From CAWCPR01 sp963797475 (GTDB taxonomy: Bacteria > Chloroflexota > Anaerolineae > Anaerolineales > UBA4823): a stretch of 64,000 nt of DNA. Shown in pieces: positions 44,755 through 54,857 of this stretch (the first letter of the stretch is position 1; each line of letters opens with the position of its first letter). Below the pieces are notes generated by a model. That model saw nothing but the letters and a program-made list of their open reading frames with translations. It was not told where the DNA came from and searched no databases. The stretch spans positions 558,001 through 622,000 of the forward strand of contig CAWCPR010000001.1 in the NCBI GenBank assembly GCA_963797475.1, in the 5' to 3' direction. Position numbers and translations under genes: made by a program.

Positions 44755-47700
44755 AACGAACCATCCGCCCGGTTATCCTGGCAGCCAACTTCTTTCTGAT
44801 CTTTCTGACCTTTATCAATCACAAGTCTGTTCTTCAACCTGACCTGGCTCCGCCGCCCCCCAACCAGCCCGACCGGTTATCCCAGGCGGGAGAAGCAATT
44901 CGGGAGAAGATCAACAGCCTGGCAGAAAACGTCCCCGCCTACTTGCTTTATTTCACACGCCTGGACAACCTGTCATTGTCAAATGATGGGGCCTGGGCGA
45001 CGGCTCAACTGGTGCCGGTAGATAGGAGCACGAACCAGGTCGTGCCGGCAGAACCGGGGTTGGCTGTGGCGCTCCTTGAAGGCGTCTCCTGGCAGGCGTT
45101 CCTGCCTGCGGACCCGGGCTGGGCTCAGGCGGTAAAAGCAGCGCCGGAGAGCCTGATTTCGGCGCAGGCCAAGGCGTACTGGCTGGAGCTTGACCTGCAG
45201 CAAGGCGAAAGCCCTTCAGGAGCGCCTTACGGCGGTTATCTGCTCCCCTGGGCCGGCGGCGCCAGCCTCTTTATGACACAAAGTGTTCACCATGACGCTT
45301 ATACACCCAGCGGCAGCGCCCACTATGCCTTCGACTTCGCCGCGCCGTGGGATCCGGGGACCAGCGCCAGCCCGATGTTCAACATCTATGCCGCCAAAGC
45401 CGGCACGGTCAAAATGTTCTACGACGGCTGGGAAAACGGCCATTATAATGATAAGAACCCCAACGAGGTCAATTACCTAGTCCTGGAAGACACGACCACC
45501 AGCCCGATCACTTACCAGCTTTACCTGCACCTGGCGCAAGACAGCATCTCTCCGAAGTTGAAGCAGGTTGGGGCGCCTGCACAGCAGGGGGAATTCCTGG
45601 CCCAGGCCGACGACACCGGCGTCAGCTCCGGAAACCACCTGCATTTCCAGGTGCATACCAGCCCGACCTCTTACTACAGCACCTCGGTCGACATCACATT
45701 CGATGACGTAGCCATTAACGGCGGGCGGCCGCGCAACAGCCAGGACCTGCCTTACTGCCGGGCAAACGATGTCTGCAACCAGACCAGCGACCGCTATATC
45801 TCGGGGAACACGATCAAAGGCGACGTAACTCCGCCAACCGGCGATATTCTCCAGCCGGCGGAGAGCGGCGCATCCATCAGCACGTCGAAATTATTACTGC
45901 AGGGCTGGGCTGCCGATGAAAGCGGCTTGAAAAACGCCCAATTCATCGCCAATTACAGCGGTGCCTGGCATAATGTCGGAGACCCATTCACCAGCAGCAA
46001 CTTCTCGATGGAGTGGGACCTGTGCGCCGACAATATACCCGATGGCCCTGTCAGCCTGGCCTTGCGGCTGAGAGATAATTCCGGAAACCTGACTCTGGAC
46101 CTGCCCGGGCTGCGCCACCTGGTTAAAAACCACCTGTGCGCGCCGCCCCCACCGGCCTGCTTGCCCAACGCAAACCAGGCGGCGCTGTTTGCCGGCAGCA
46201 GTTTCCAGGGCGCATGCGTCTTGTTCGGCAGCGGTGCTTATTCTACGCCCGCGGATTTCGGTCTGGTTGGCCAGGGAAACGCCGCTTCTATCTTGGTGGG
46301 CGCCAACGTGCAGGCGACGCTGTTCATGAAGGACGATTTGACCGGCCGCGGCGAGACATTCCGCGCCGATGACAGCAACCTGCAGGATAACCGCATTGGG
46401 GCGGACACCGCTTCGTCTGTTTGGGTACAGGCTCGCACCGCCGAACCGGCTGTCCCGTCGCCAATCTGGCCCAAGGATGGCGCTTCATTCAACACTGACG
46501 ATTCGCTCAGTCTGGCCTGGGAGGACGCCGGCGCCAGCGACCAATTCCGGGCGCGTCTGCTGGTCAGCGGGCAGACGATTACCAGCTCCTGGCGGAAGGA
46601 ACCCTTCTGGCACCTGGGCTCACTGGCAGCCGGCGCTTACACCTGGCAGGTGCAGTCCGCTAATGGCAGCAGCCAAAGCACCTGGAGCAACCCTCAGAAC
46701 CTGCTTATCTCAACCCCACCGCCCCCGGCTGCGCCGCTGCCCCTGACTGCCCCTTATTCCGATAACATGGAGAGCGGCTATAACAACTGGACGTCTGGCA
46801 GGTTCTGGGACCAGACCAACCTGCAAAATCATACCCCCGGCGGCAAGGCCAGTTGGATGTACGACACCAACAGCGCCCAGGGTTACGACACCGGCGAGCC
46901 AAACAGCGGCGATTTGACTTCGCCTGCGGTTCTCATCCCGAATACTGGCTATTTTTTGCGCTTTTGGTATCGCTATCAAACCGAGGGGTCCGGCGTTTAT
47001 TGGGACCAACGCTGGCTGCAAATTTCGGCTGACGGCGAACCCTTCACCAACACCTTGCAGCTCAGCGACGATCCTGCCAACAACTGGCTGCAAAGCCCGG
47101 CGATCGACCTGTCTGCATACAACGGTAAAACCATCCGGGGGCGCTTCCATTTCGAAACCATGGACGCCGAGCTGAACAACTTCCAGGGTTGGTTTATCGA
47201 CGATTTCGATATTTCTCGAACCGCGCCGCCCGCCAGTGGCGACTCGAACGATACCCCGGCTCAGGCGACGCCGCTCAACTACGGCAGCAGCACCACCGCG
47301 CTGATTTGCCCGGCAGGAGACAAAGATTATTACCGCTTTACAGGCAAGGCAGGCGATCAGGTCGGCGTCTCTGTTGAAGCGACCTCCGCCTCCGATCCAC
47401 TGGACCCGATTATTTTCGTATTCGACAGTGACCAATCCTCCGTACTGGCGGAAAATGACGATCTCGTCCCATACAAAATCACGGATTCCTTCACCAGTCT
47501 CCAGCTCCCACACGACGGCGTTTACACCATCCTGGTGCGCGCCTGGAATCATCCCTCCAGAGGCGATGAAAACGCCACTTATACTTTGCGGCTGCTCAGT
47601 GAAAAACAGGCGCCAACCGCCGCCCTCGCTTTCCCGCCCTCAGGGATTTTCCTGCCGAACAACCCGTTCACTATATCGGTAAGCGCCTCCGACGCTTCCA

Positions 47701-48656
47701 GTGGGATCAGCCATGTGGCGTTTTCACTGCACTCCGGCAACTGGCTGTCTTCCGATTGGACACAGCTCGGGGAGGATTGGAATGGCAGCGACGGCTGGCA
47801 GTTCCCCTTCGACCCGGCCCAGCTTACGGAACAGAGAGATGTTGCCATCTTCGCCAGCGTCTTCGATAAAGCCGGGAATGCCAGCGGGGCGGAGGCCTGG
47901 GGCCTGGCAATCGACCGGACGCCGCCCGTTACCGCGATCCAGTCCATGAGCGCCACGCAGCAAAGCACCGCCATCCGGGTGCAATGGTCCGGGGAGGATA
48001 ATGGTTCGGGCGTCGATTATTTCGAGCTCCAGAGCCAGATCGATAGCGGTTCCTGGAAAAACCAGGCGGGGGACATCCCTGCAAAAGACCGGCAAGCCTG
48101 GGTGGTCGCAGAAGCAGGCCACCAGTACGGTTTCCGAATGAGAGCGGTTGACCGCCTGGGGAATGTGGAGAGCTACCCGCAATCTGCCGAAGCGGTCACA
48201 ACCATCCCTGCCAACGTTTGCAGCGCTCCAGATGCATGGGAAAACGATAACCAACCGGCAGATGCGAACAACGCCTCGCCTTCGGGAATCCCCCAAACCC
48301 ATAACTACTGCAACCCGCAGGCAGGGACGAATGGGCTGCAGGATGAGGACTGGTTGAAAATAAGCGCAACGGCCGGACAGGTCATCTGGGTCGACGCGAT
48401 CCCGCAGGCCGGCGCGGCAGCCAGCGTGCTAACGTTGTACGATTTGAATCTGATCACACCCACCCTGCTCGCGGAAACCATTCCGGCTGACATCGGGGCG
48501 GCAACTCAGCTCAAATGGCGCGCTGAGCAAGATGGCGATACCTATCTGAGCCTGCATTCTGCGGATGAGCGTGTAGCCGGCGACGGCGTGATTTACAAAG
48601 TTTGGGTGCGAATTGGCCAGTTGTTGTACCTGCCCCTGGTCCACAACGCGCCTTAA
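44751..48656 (+). CDS. Large secreted M23 endopeptidase with multiple beta modules and LPL tail
   Basis: The 1301-residue protein has an N-terminal signal anchor (residues 7-23). An M23 (lysostaphin-type) peptidase domain lies at about 185-315, with SAHYAFDFAAP and the zinc-binding SGNHLHFQVH. A beta-gamma-crystallin-like domain at about 480-560 (AALFAGSSFQGACVLFGSG...ETFRADDSNLQDNRIG) follows. Next come an Fn3-like region, a MAM/lectin-like region (NNWTSGRFWDQ...GWFIDDFDISR), a PPC domain (DKDYYRFTGKAGDQVGVSVEAT), Ig-like modules and a second PPC-like domain. It ends LLYLPLVHNAP, an LPL tail like the protein at 1951. It should cut peptidoglycan or a protein outside the cell. It is coupled to the HD-GYP gene by ATGA. 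Confidence 0.82.
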   Translation: MKRTIRPVILAANFFLIFLTFINHKSVLQPDLAPPPPNQPDRLSQAGEAIREKINSLAENVPAYLLYFTRLDNLSLSNDGAWATAQLVPVDRSTNQVVPAEPGLAVALLEGVSWQAFLPADPGWAQAVKAAPESLISAQAKAYWLELDLQQGESPSGAPYGGYLLPWAGGASLFMTQSVHHDAYTPSGSAHYAFDFAAPWDPGTSASPMFNIYAAKAGTVKMFYDGWENGHYNDKNPNEVNYLVLEDTTTSPITYQLYLHLAQDSISPKLKQVGAPAQQGEFLAQADDTGVSSGNHLHFQVHTSPTSYYSTSVDITFDDVAINGGRPRNSQDLPYCRANDVCNQTSDRYISGNTIKGDVTPPTGDILQPAESGASISTSKLLLQGWAADESGLKNAQFIANYSGAWHNVGDPFTSSNFSMEWDLCADNIPDGPVSLALRLRDNSGNLTLDLPGLRHLVKNHLCAPPPPACLPNANQAALFAGSSFQGACVLFGSGAYSTPADFGLVGQGNAASILVGANVQATLFMKDDLTGRGETFRADDSNLQDNRIGADTASSVWVQARTAEPAVPSPIWPKDGASFNTDDSLSLAWEDAGASDQFRARLLVSGQTITSSWRKEPFWHLGSLAAGAYTWQVQSANGSSQSTWSNPQNLLISTPPPPAAPLPLTAPYSDNMESGYNNWTSGRFWDQTNLQNHTPGGKASWMYDTNSAQGYDTGEPNSGDLTSPAVLIPNTGYFLRFWYRYQTEGSGVYWDQRWLQISADGEPFTNTLQLSDDPANNWLQSPAIDLSAYNGKTIRGRFHFETMDAELNNFQGWFIDDFDISRTAPPASGDSNDTPAQATPLNYGSSTTALICPAGDKDYYRFTGKAGDQVGVSVEATSASDPLDPIIFVFDSDQSSVLAENDDLVPYKITDSFTSLQLPHDGVYTILVRAWNHPSRGDENATYTLRLLSEKQAPTAALAFPPSGIFLPNNPFTISVSASDASSGISHVAFSLHSGNWLSSDWTQLGEDWNGSDGWQFPFDPAQLTEQRDVAIFASVFDKAGNASGAEAWGLAIDRTPPVTAIQSMSATQQSTAIRVQWSGEDNGSGVDYFELQSQIDSGSWKNQAGDIPAKDRQAWVVAEAGHQYGFRMRAVDRLGNVESYPQSAEAVTTIPANVCSAPDAWENDNQPADANNASPSGIPQTHNYCNPQAGTNGLQDEDWLKISATAGQVIWVDAIPQAGAAASVLTLYDLNLITPTLLAETIPADIGAATQLKWRAEQDGDTYLSLHSADERVAGDGVIYKVWVRIGQLLYLPLVHNAP

Positions 48657-48676
48657 GTGAGGGTCAAATAACCGCT

Positions 48677-50167
48677 ATGACCCTTCCTCAACAGCGAATA
48701 TCGAAACAACGATACATCCGGATCGCGCAAAGGCTTCTCGGGTTCGTCCTGGCGATCCTCATAACTTTCACGATGACAGGTTTAATGTTCCTGGCCCGCG
48801 GCCGGCTGAACACTTCAATGGTTGCCCTGCTTTACTTTTTACCCATTCTCGTCAGTACAGCTTTGTGGGGGCTTTGGCCGGGGGTGCTTTCGGCGTTCGC
48901 CGCTTTTTTGGCCTACAATTACTTCTTTCTACAACCGTACTACACTTTCATCGTCCACGAAACCCAGGATATCATTGCCCTGCTCATCTTCCTGGTCATC
49001 GCAGTTTTTATCAGCCAGCTAGTCGGACGGGCGCGCTCCAACCTGGCGGCTGCCGTTGCCCGAGAAAGCGAGACAACCCGCCTGTACGAGCTCAGCCTGG
49101 ACCTGGCCGGCGTAAACAGCCTGGAGGAAATCGCTGCGATCATCGCCCGAAAAACGGCTGAAACGGTGCATTCAGCTCATCTTGAAATCAGCATTCCGTC
49201 GATCGTTGACGAGACCTTGTTTCGGGTGAAGATACCCGAAAACTCCAACGTTACAAGGAAACCGGATGTGATCATCGCATTAGAAACCGTGCGCGCTTTT
49301 TTCGGCGAGATCCGCCTTTGGTTAAACGGTACGGCGCTGGCAACGGGTGATGAGCGGCTACTGCAAGCTTTCGCAGCCCAGGGAGCCCTGGCGCTCGAAA
49401 GAACGGCCCTGGCGCAAGCTGAAACACGGGCTGAAGTCCTGGAAGAGAGCGACCGTTTGAAATCGTCCCTGCTTTCATCCGTTTCCCATGAATTCCGCAC
49501 TCCCATCGCAACGATCAAGGCTGCCACCACCAGCTTATTGAGCGATGAAATCCCCTGGGAAGCGCTGGCGCGCAAAGACCTGTTAACTGCCGTCGATGAA
49601 GAAATTGATTATTTGAATTACCTGGTCGGAAACCTGTTGGATATGTCCCGCATCGAGGCTGGCGCGCTCAATCCGAACCGCCAGTGGAACGTTCTATCAG
49701 AAATCCTGGAGAGTGTCCTCAACCGCATGCACCGAAATTTGAGCAATTACAAATTGGACATCCAGGTTCCGGACGATCTTCCACTCGTCCCGGTCGATTA
49801 TTCGCAAATGGAACAGGTTTTTACCAATCTTTTACACAATAGCGCCAAATATGCGCCTGAAAACTCCCTCATTCAAGTCTCAGCCTGGGTGCCCAAGGCA
49901 GATACTCTGATGGTAAGGATACAAAATGAGGGGCCTCAGGTCATCCCGGAACACCTTGACAGGATCTTTGAGAAGTTCTACCGGGTGACCGAACCGGAGA
50001 AGGTCAGTGGGACTGGACTGGGGCTTTCGATTTGCAAGGGCATCATCGAAGCGCATGGCGGGCGCATTTGGGCAGAGAATATTCCAGGCGGGTTAGCCTT
50101 CATCTTTACCCTGCCGCTTTCCCTGGATGGAAACCCACCTCCGCAAATAGAGACAGAAAGCGAATGA
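48677..50167 (+). CDS. Membrane sensor histidine kinase with DUF4118 (KdpD C-half like)
   Basis: From ATG 48677 the product has 496 residues. Four membrane segments of the DUF4118 type (about 20-130) are followed by a GAF-like region, a HisKA dimerisation domain with the phospho-His in SVSHEFRTPIATIKA, and an HATPase domain (FTNLLHNSAKYAPENS, GLGLSICKGIIEAHGG). It resembles the C-terminal half of KdpD without the N-terminal KdpD/USP domains. Its stop overlaps the next gene's start (ATGA). It likely senses membrane or ionic status and controls the island downstream. Confidence 0.88.
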   Translation: MTLPQQRISKQRYIRIAQRLLGFVLAILITFTMTGLMFLARGRLNTSMVALLYFLPILVSTALWGLWPGVLSAFAAFLAYNYFFLQPYYTFIVHETQDIIALLIFLVIAVFISQLVGRARSNLAAAVARESETTRLYELSLDLAGVNSLEEIAAIIARKTAETVHSAHLEISIPSIVDETLFRVKIPENSNVTRKPDVIIALETVRAFFGEIRLWLNGTALATGDERLLQAFAAQGALALERTALAQAETRAEVLEESDRLKSSLLSSVSHEFRTPIATIKAATTSLLSDEIPWEALARKDLLTAVDEEIDYLNYLVGNLLDMSRIEAGALNPNRQWNVLSEILESVLNRMHRNLSNYKLDIQVPDDLPLVPVDYSQMEQVFTNLLHNSAKYAPENSLIQVSAWVPKADTLMVRIQNEGPQVIPEHLDRIFEKFYRVTEPEKVSGTGLGLSICKGIIEAHGGRIWAENIPGGLAFIFTLPLSLDGNPPPQIETESE

Positions 50168-50859
50168 CGAGCATTGCTCATATCCTGGTAATCGATGACG
50201 AACCCCAAATTTTGCGCGCTTTACGCACCATCCTGACCGCCCACCGTTACAAGGTAAGCATCGCTCAAAATGGAGAAGAAGGCCTGGCCCTGGCTGCGGC
50301 TGAGCTCCCGGACGTCATCATCCTGGACTTGGGTCTGCCGGATATGGACGGAATCCAGGTTTGCGAGCAGCTCCGCCAGTGGACACAGATTCCGATCATC
50401 ATCTTATCCGTGCGCAGCGAAGAAGCCTCTAAAGTCAAGGCGCTGGATGCGGGGGCTGACGATTACCTGATGAAGCCGTTTGGAACGGAGGAATTGCTGG
50501 CGCGAATCCGCGTGGCGCTGCGCCACCTGGCAAAGAACAAAGGCGGGCAGGAAACTGTGGTTGTCTCTGGCAATCTGGTCATCGATCTGGCCCGCCATAT
50601 CGTCACCCGTGCTGGCAAAGAAGTGAATTTGACTGCCACCGAATTTAACCTGCTGGCCTATCTGGCCGGACACGCCGACCGGGTCCTGACCCACCAGAAC
50701 CTGCTTGTCAATGTATGGGGGGAGGAATATCGAGACAATGTAGAGTACCTGCGGGTTTTTATGAGCCAGTTGCGTAAAAAGCTGGAAGCTAATCCGAAAC
50801 ACCCGCTTTTATTGTTGAGTGAGCCTGGCGTTGGCTACCGGTTTGTGACCTTGGATTAA
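50164..50859 (+). CDS. OmpR/KdpE-type response regulator
   Basis: The 231-residue regulator starts at ATG 50164. Receiver: VIDDEPQILRAL, phospho-Asp in VIILDLGLPDMDG, Lys in YLMKPFG. DNA binding: winged helix with LTATEFNLLAYLAGHADRVLTHQNLL and RVFMSQLRKKLE. It is the partner of the kinase just upstream. A strong terminator follows, and the ion-transport genes start from a separate promoter. Confidence 0.92.
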   Translation: MTSIAHILVIDDEPQILRALRTILTAHRYKVSIAQNGEEGLALAAAELPDVIILDLGLPDMDGIQVCEQLRQWTQIPIIILSVRSEEASKVKALDAGADDYLMKPFGTEELLARIRVALRHLAKNKGGQETVVVSGNLVIDLARHIVTRAGKEVNLTATEFNLLAYLAGHADRVLTHQNLLVNVWGEEYRDNVEYLRVFMSQLRKKLEANPKHPLLLLSEPGVGYRFVTLD

Positions 50860-50919
50860 GACAACTCCCCACAAACCGGAACTTCTCCCTGCAAGGATTC
50901 CCAAAATATTCTATGGATG

Positions 50920-50942
50920 CCGCCCTATTGGGCGGTTTTTTT
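50920..50942 (+). terminator. Intrinsic terminator after the response regulator
   Basis: CCGCCC-TATT-GGGCGG followed by seven T at 50936-50942. Confidence 0.93.
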
Positions 50943-50975
50943 ATTTTTTCTTTACGATTTTCAAATTTTTCTTTA

Positions 50976-51003
50976 TTGGGGCCTTATTTCCTCTTGTTAT
51001 ATT
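50976..51003 (+). promoter_or_regulatory. Promoter of the ion-transport genes
   Basis: TTGGGG (50976-50981), 16 bases, and an extended -10, TGT TATATT (50998-51003). It lies 38 bases before the 51042 start and inside a very AT-rich stretch. Confidence 0.5.
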
Positions 51004-51041
51004 CAGCGTAAGAGACACCTTGCATATTGAAAGGAAACGGC

Positions 51042-51800
51042 ATGAAATCAGCAGCCTTACATACCACTGTATTTCATCTTGGCTCCTCCGGCAGCCTGGC
51101 CAACCATTCTGACCCATCGGTGGACATCCAGGGCTTCTTTTCAGGTCTTCCAGGGCTTGCAGGAGCCGCCCTAAAGGGGGACGTCCTCATTATCCCTGAT
51201 CGCATTACGATGACGCCTATCCGGCGACTGGTAGTCCTCATCCCTGAGGGAGAGATCGACGAAAACACCCTTGCCCGCCGAATCTGGCAGTTAGGAGCCG
51301 GCTCCAGCCTCGATATTTTGTTTCTGGCGCAAGCGCCTTACGATCACCAGGAGGTTTACCAACGTCGCCGGCTGGCAAGCCTGGCTTACATGACTTCGGA
51401 TAGAGAGATCCAGGTCCAGGTAAAGGTAAGCCGCGAGCAAAGCTGGTCGAGAACACTTGAAGAAACACAGCTTCCTGGGGATCTGCTGATTTGCCTGGAA
51501 AACCACCAAACTCCAAACCACGTCATTTGGCGGAGACCGCTGGGTAAATTCCTTTCGGAAACAGCCTCCGTACCTGTGTACTTGCTGGCTGGCCTGAAGA
51601 TCGGTTTAGGGCCCTACCAACGCCAGCGGTTCAACGAAATACTGGCCTGGACGTCCTGCCTCATATTGCTAGGGGCATTCTCTGGTCTCCAGATCGAAAT
51701 CGTTCGTTCGACAGCAGAAACGACCTCAACCTTGCTCTTATGCCTGTCTGTCCTTGCCGAGGTATTTCTGCTTTACAAAATCAATGAATGGATTGGATAA
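51042..51800 (+). CDS. USP-like protein with two C-terminal membrane segments, unknown function
   Basis: Start ATG 51042 (AAAGGAAA upstream) gives 252 residues. Residues about 20-195 show an alternating strand/helix pattern like universal stress protein or CPA-type C-terminal domains (RRLVVLIPEGEIDENT, SSLDILFLAQAP, GDLLICLEN, ASVPVYLLAG). The C-terminus has two membrane helices (ILAWTSCLILLGAFSG and STLLLCLSVLAEVFLLY). No family is clear. It begins the transcript that also contains the KimA-like permease. KimA proteins have a USP-like cytoplasmic domain, so a detached version is a speculative explanation. Confidence 0.55.
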   Translation: MKSAALHTTVFHLGSSGSLANHSDPSVDIQGFFSGLPGLAGAALKGDVLIIPDRITMTPIRRLVVLIPEGEIDENTLARRIWQLGAGSSLDILFLAQAPYDHQEVYQRRRLASLAYMTSDREIQVQVKVSREQSWSRTLEETQLPGDLLICLENHQTPNHVIWRRPLGKFLSETASVPVYLLAGLKIGLGPYQRQRFNEILAWTSCLILLGAFSGLQIEIVRSTAETTSTLLLCLSVLAEVFLLYKINEWIG

Positions 51801-51806
51801 CTTCCA

Positions 51807-52940
51807 ATGAACACAGAACCAAAAACGCCCTCACAACCACAACAGATCTCAGGACTGGAATGGGAAAACCCAGCCAACAGTTTGGCCCAGGAATTTGACC
51901 ACTGGGATCTGCTGATGCGAGCACAGCCGGCGCTCATTCAGCGCTTCCTGGAAACTGAAGCCCACAAGCTGGCCAATGCACTGATCCAGCCGCCATCGCA
52001 AACACATTTTGCCCTGCCGGACATGGTGGTCACGATGCCAAACAGCGAATATGGGGAGACCCCTGTGCCATCCGAGCAGCGTGAACAACTCGTAGGCGGA
52101 CTGATGGACAGGCTGATGCGCACCGGGCTGAATATCGCCTTGCGACAGCGCCTGGATGAGCTGGAAGCCGCTTCGAACGAGGCGCTGGCAACTTCAGCCA
52201 GTCTTCTCCGCTACGCCACCGCAAGCGCTCTGGTGCATGATCTGCTCCCAACCGGCCGCTCGGTATATTACCAAATAGCCGAGGGGGACGAAATCCCCAC
52301 CTTGCCTGTCGTCGGAGATCAAACGGTCAGGTCGGCCATCACGGCTGCGACCGATGCCATTGTCGAGGAAAATGATGGAAGCCAGGAAGAAGGCCGCGGA
52401 GAACTGCTGGTCCCCTATGTGGAGGCAGCCCGGCGGTTCTTCTTGCCCCAGTGGGTGGCTTTTGATGATGAAGACCGCTTGTTGGTGAACTCGACGACCG
52501 AAGCCGAGGCGCATCTGGCTTCGATGCAGCGCTTTGTGCGAATTTTACATACGGCGGTTGGGCTGGCCCCTTACATGGTTGCGGATGAGACCTACCAGCA
52601 AAAGCGATACGGCATGCTTGGGCAGCTCATCAACCAGGGGCGGGCTCTGGCCCGCTACCTGACCCGCGAAATCATCACCACAATCCAGCGCCGGGCGGCG
52701 GCCAATGACCTCAACCGGGGGTTGAGCCTCAGCCTGCCTTATTTTAATGACCAAACCCTGGAAATGAATTCACACAATTTCGACGTGATACCAGCCGGAC
52801 GGATCATGTTCATCCCTGGCTTTGTCGTTCTTGCCGCTCGAAGAGAACAGGCCAAAGTGGCTCAAGATACAAGACTGAACCACTCCACACGCAAACATTT
52901 GCTAAGCGAAATCCAGATGTTGGATACCGCTTTTGAATAA
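51807..52940 (+). CDS. Uncharacterised soluble protein in the ion-transport operon
   Basis: The 377-residue acidic protein has no signal peptide or membrane segment and no motif I recognise. It is rich in helices, with a Gln/Pro-rich N-terminus (EPKTPSQPQQ). It begins 6 bases after the USP-like gene and ends 40 bases before the permease gene, so coexpression is very likely. A cytoplasmic regulator or accessory of the transporter is possible but not shown. Confidence 0.65.
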   Translation: MNTEPKTPSQPQQISGLEWENPANSLAQEFDHWDLLMRAQPALIQRFLETEAHKLANALIQPPSQTHFALPDMVVTMPNSEYGETPVPSEQREQLVGGLMDRLMRTGLNIALRQRLDELEAASNEALATSASLLRYATASALVHDLLPTGRSVYYQIAEGDEIPTLPVVGDQTVRSAITAATDAIVEENDGSQEEGRGELLVPYVEAARRFFLPQWVAFDDEDRLLVNSTTEAEAHLASMQRFVRILHTAVGLAPYMVADETYQQKRYGMLGQLINQGRALARYLTREIITTIQRRAAANDLNRGLSLSLPYFNDQTLEMNSHNFDVIPAGRIMFIPGFVVLAARREQAKVAQDTRLNHSTRKHLLSEIQMLDTAFE

Positions 52941-52980
52941 GCTGGTTTCATAAAATCACGAATAAACACAGGAATTAACC

Positions 52981-54813
52981 ATGTTGTTCTCAATCCTACT
53001 GATCCTCCTGATCCTATATTCAGTTTATCGAATTGCGCCGCGCGAGAGAGAGGAGGACGCGCATATACATGGCGTTGGGCAGATTGGTCTGCTGGCAGCG
53101 GTGGCTCTATTTGGCGTAGATTACTTCACCTCGTATTACTATGCTACAGGTGAATTAATGAGCGCCTTGCATCCCTACGGATTGCAAAAATATGCTTACA
53201 TCGCCGTTATTGTCATTGCTTTTGCCAACTTTGTATTTGGCGCGCTGTATATGTTTTCATTGGGACCCTTTAATGAAGGCGGCGGTTCCTATACCGCCTC
53301 TATGCGTTACCTATGGCCTACGATCAGCCTGATCGTAGCCGTCACTCTCATCCAGGACTATGTGCTTACGATCGTAGTCTCAGCGCTTTCTGGTGGAGAC
53401 CAATTACTCTCCATTCTGGGTCTATACGGGTCAAGCTGGGTTTACCACTTCATCATCGGAGCATCCCTGGCGGCTGCCACCTGGTATCTTACCATCCGCG
53501 GCCGGGGTAAATCGGCGAAAGTCGTATTTACCCTGATCGGCACTTTTTTACTACTTACGCTTACGATGGGAATCGGTCTTTTGATCGCCCATTTCAATGG
53601 CGTGCCGCCAGTACCTGCGACGGAGATTCCCAAAGCCGCTTCGCTCGGGCAGGCCATATTGCACATGTTGACCGCATCCATGAAGGGCATGGTTGCCCTC
53701 ACCGGCTTGGAAGCGGTATCTAACGGCATCCAATTTATGAAGGATGAGGACGCCGGGATCGTAAAATGGGGCAGGAGTCATCTTCCCCGCTTAAAGAGAA
53801 TATGGGATTTCTACAGCGGCAAGTCCGGCATCGGGCGCTTCGTGCAGACTTCTTTCCTGTTTTACGGCGGTTTGACTACCCTCTTCCTGACTTTCTTCTC
53901 CATTCGCTTCGACGTATTTGACGGCACTTTAGGCCGCACGCTGGTGGGTAACCTGGCTTTCATTGGTTTCAATGAGATCCCAGGGGGTATCCTGCTATTT
54001 TGGGCTTACCAGATCCTGGCAGTGCTCATGCTTGCGGCTGCTTCCATGACGGCTTTACAGGACGCTCAGGCGACTGAGTGGCGCGATGTGGCGATCGGGG
54101 AGATCCCGGAAATCATCGTCTACCGGGATCCGCGCGGCACGTTCACTCGCTCAGTGACGATCTCGTTTGGCCTGGCTGTTTTGATTATGTTTCTTGTGCG
54201 CGGGCAGACTACAGTTGCCGTGCCCTTCTATGGGGTAGGGGTCTTCATGCCGATCACCGCGATGGGTCTGGCTGTACGCCAGCATGTGCTCAAGAATTAT
54301 ACGGGACGCGCCCGCCGCTGGGGAGCAGCCTGCGCTACCTTCGCAGCCGGCCTATCCATTTCTGTGTTTCTAGGCCAACTGATCGGAAAGTGGAATGAAG
54401 GCGGCTGGGTAGCGCTGGTTTCCTTCAGCTTGTTGACGCTTGCCGCTCATGCCATGCTGATTTCGCCGGTTGGTTATCGTGAACCGAAACAGATCCACCG
54501 CATCGTTCGAGAGAAAGCCAAAGTACAGGGAGCCATGGCTTCAATCGTCGAGTGGCAATCGTTACGGATGCAGGAGTATCGTTATTCACTTGTCACGCGG
54601 ATCACGATTCTTACTGCCCGGTTCTTCGAGTTGTTCGGTGTCCGCAGGCCGGTCCGCTTTGAACCAGCCCCGGCTCCCGCTGGAAATTATGATCACGCGT
54701 TGCATATAGATCATCCAGAAGCGCCATCATTTCTGGAACAATATCTGGATACTCAAATGAGGGAACCACGTTTGGGAGGCAAACCCAAGGAAACCGCACC
54801 AGGCGAGGATTGA
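52981..54813 (+). CDS. KimA-like APC superfamily permease, probable potassium transporter
   Basis: The 610-residue protein has about twelve membrane segments up to residue 500. APC signatures include GVDYFTSYYYATGEL at TM1, GGGSYTASMRY at TM3, and MVALTGLEAVSNGIQFMKD. The segments GLEAVSN and GVGVFMPITAMG recall Bacillus KimA, a c-di-AMP-regulated potassium symporter. The C-terminal cytoplasmic part (about 110 residues) is shorter than KimA's and lacks a clear USP fold. The nearby TrkA and KdpDE genes support potassium as substrate. Other APC amino acid permeases remain possible. Confidence 0.72.
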   Translation: MLFSILLILLILYSVYRIAPREREEDAHIHGVGQIGLLAAVALFGVDYFTSYYYATGELMSALHPYGLQKYAYIAVIVIAFANFVFGALYMFSLGPFNEGGGSYTASMRYLWPTISLIVAVTLIQDYVLTIVVSALSGGDQLLSILGLYGSSWVYHFIIGASLAAATWYLTIRGRGKSAKVVFTLIGTFLLLTLTMGIGLLIAHFNGVPPVPATEIPKAASLGQAILHMLTASMKGMVALTGLEAVSNGIQFMKDEDAGIVKWGRSHLPRLKRIWDFYSGKSGIGRFVQTSFLFYGGLTTLFLTFFSIRFDVFDGTLGRTLVGNLAFIGFNEIPGGILLFWAYQILAVLMLAAASMTALQDAQATEWRDVAIGEIPEIIVYRDPRGTFTRSVTISFGLAVLIMFLVRGQTTVAVPFYGVGVFMPITAMGLAVRQHVLKNYTGRARRWGAACATFAAGLSISVFLGQLIGKWNEGGWVALVSFSLLTLAAHAMLISPVGYREPKQIHRIVREKAKVQGAMASIVEWQSLRMQEYRYSLVTRITILTARFFELFGVRRPVRFEPAPAPAGNYDHALHIDHPEAPSFLEQYLDTQMREPRLGGKPKETAPGED

Positions 54814-54857
54814 GCCATTCAGCGGACGGCTGCTCTTAGCAGAATCGTGGAACCCAA

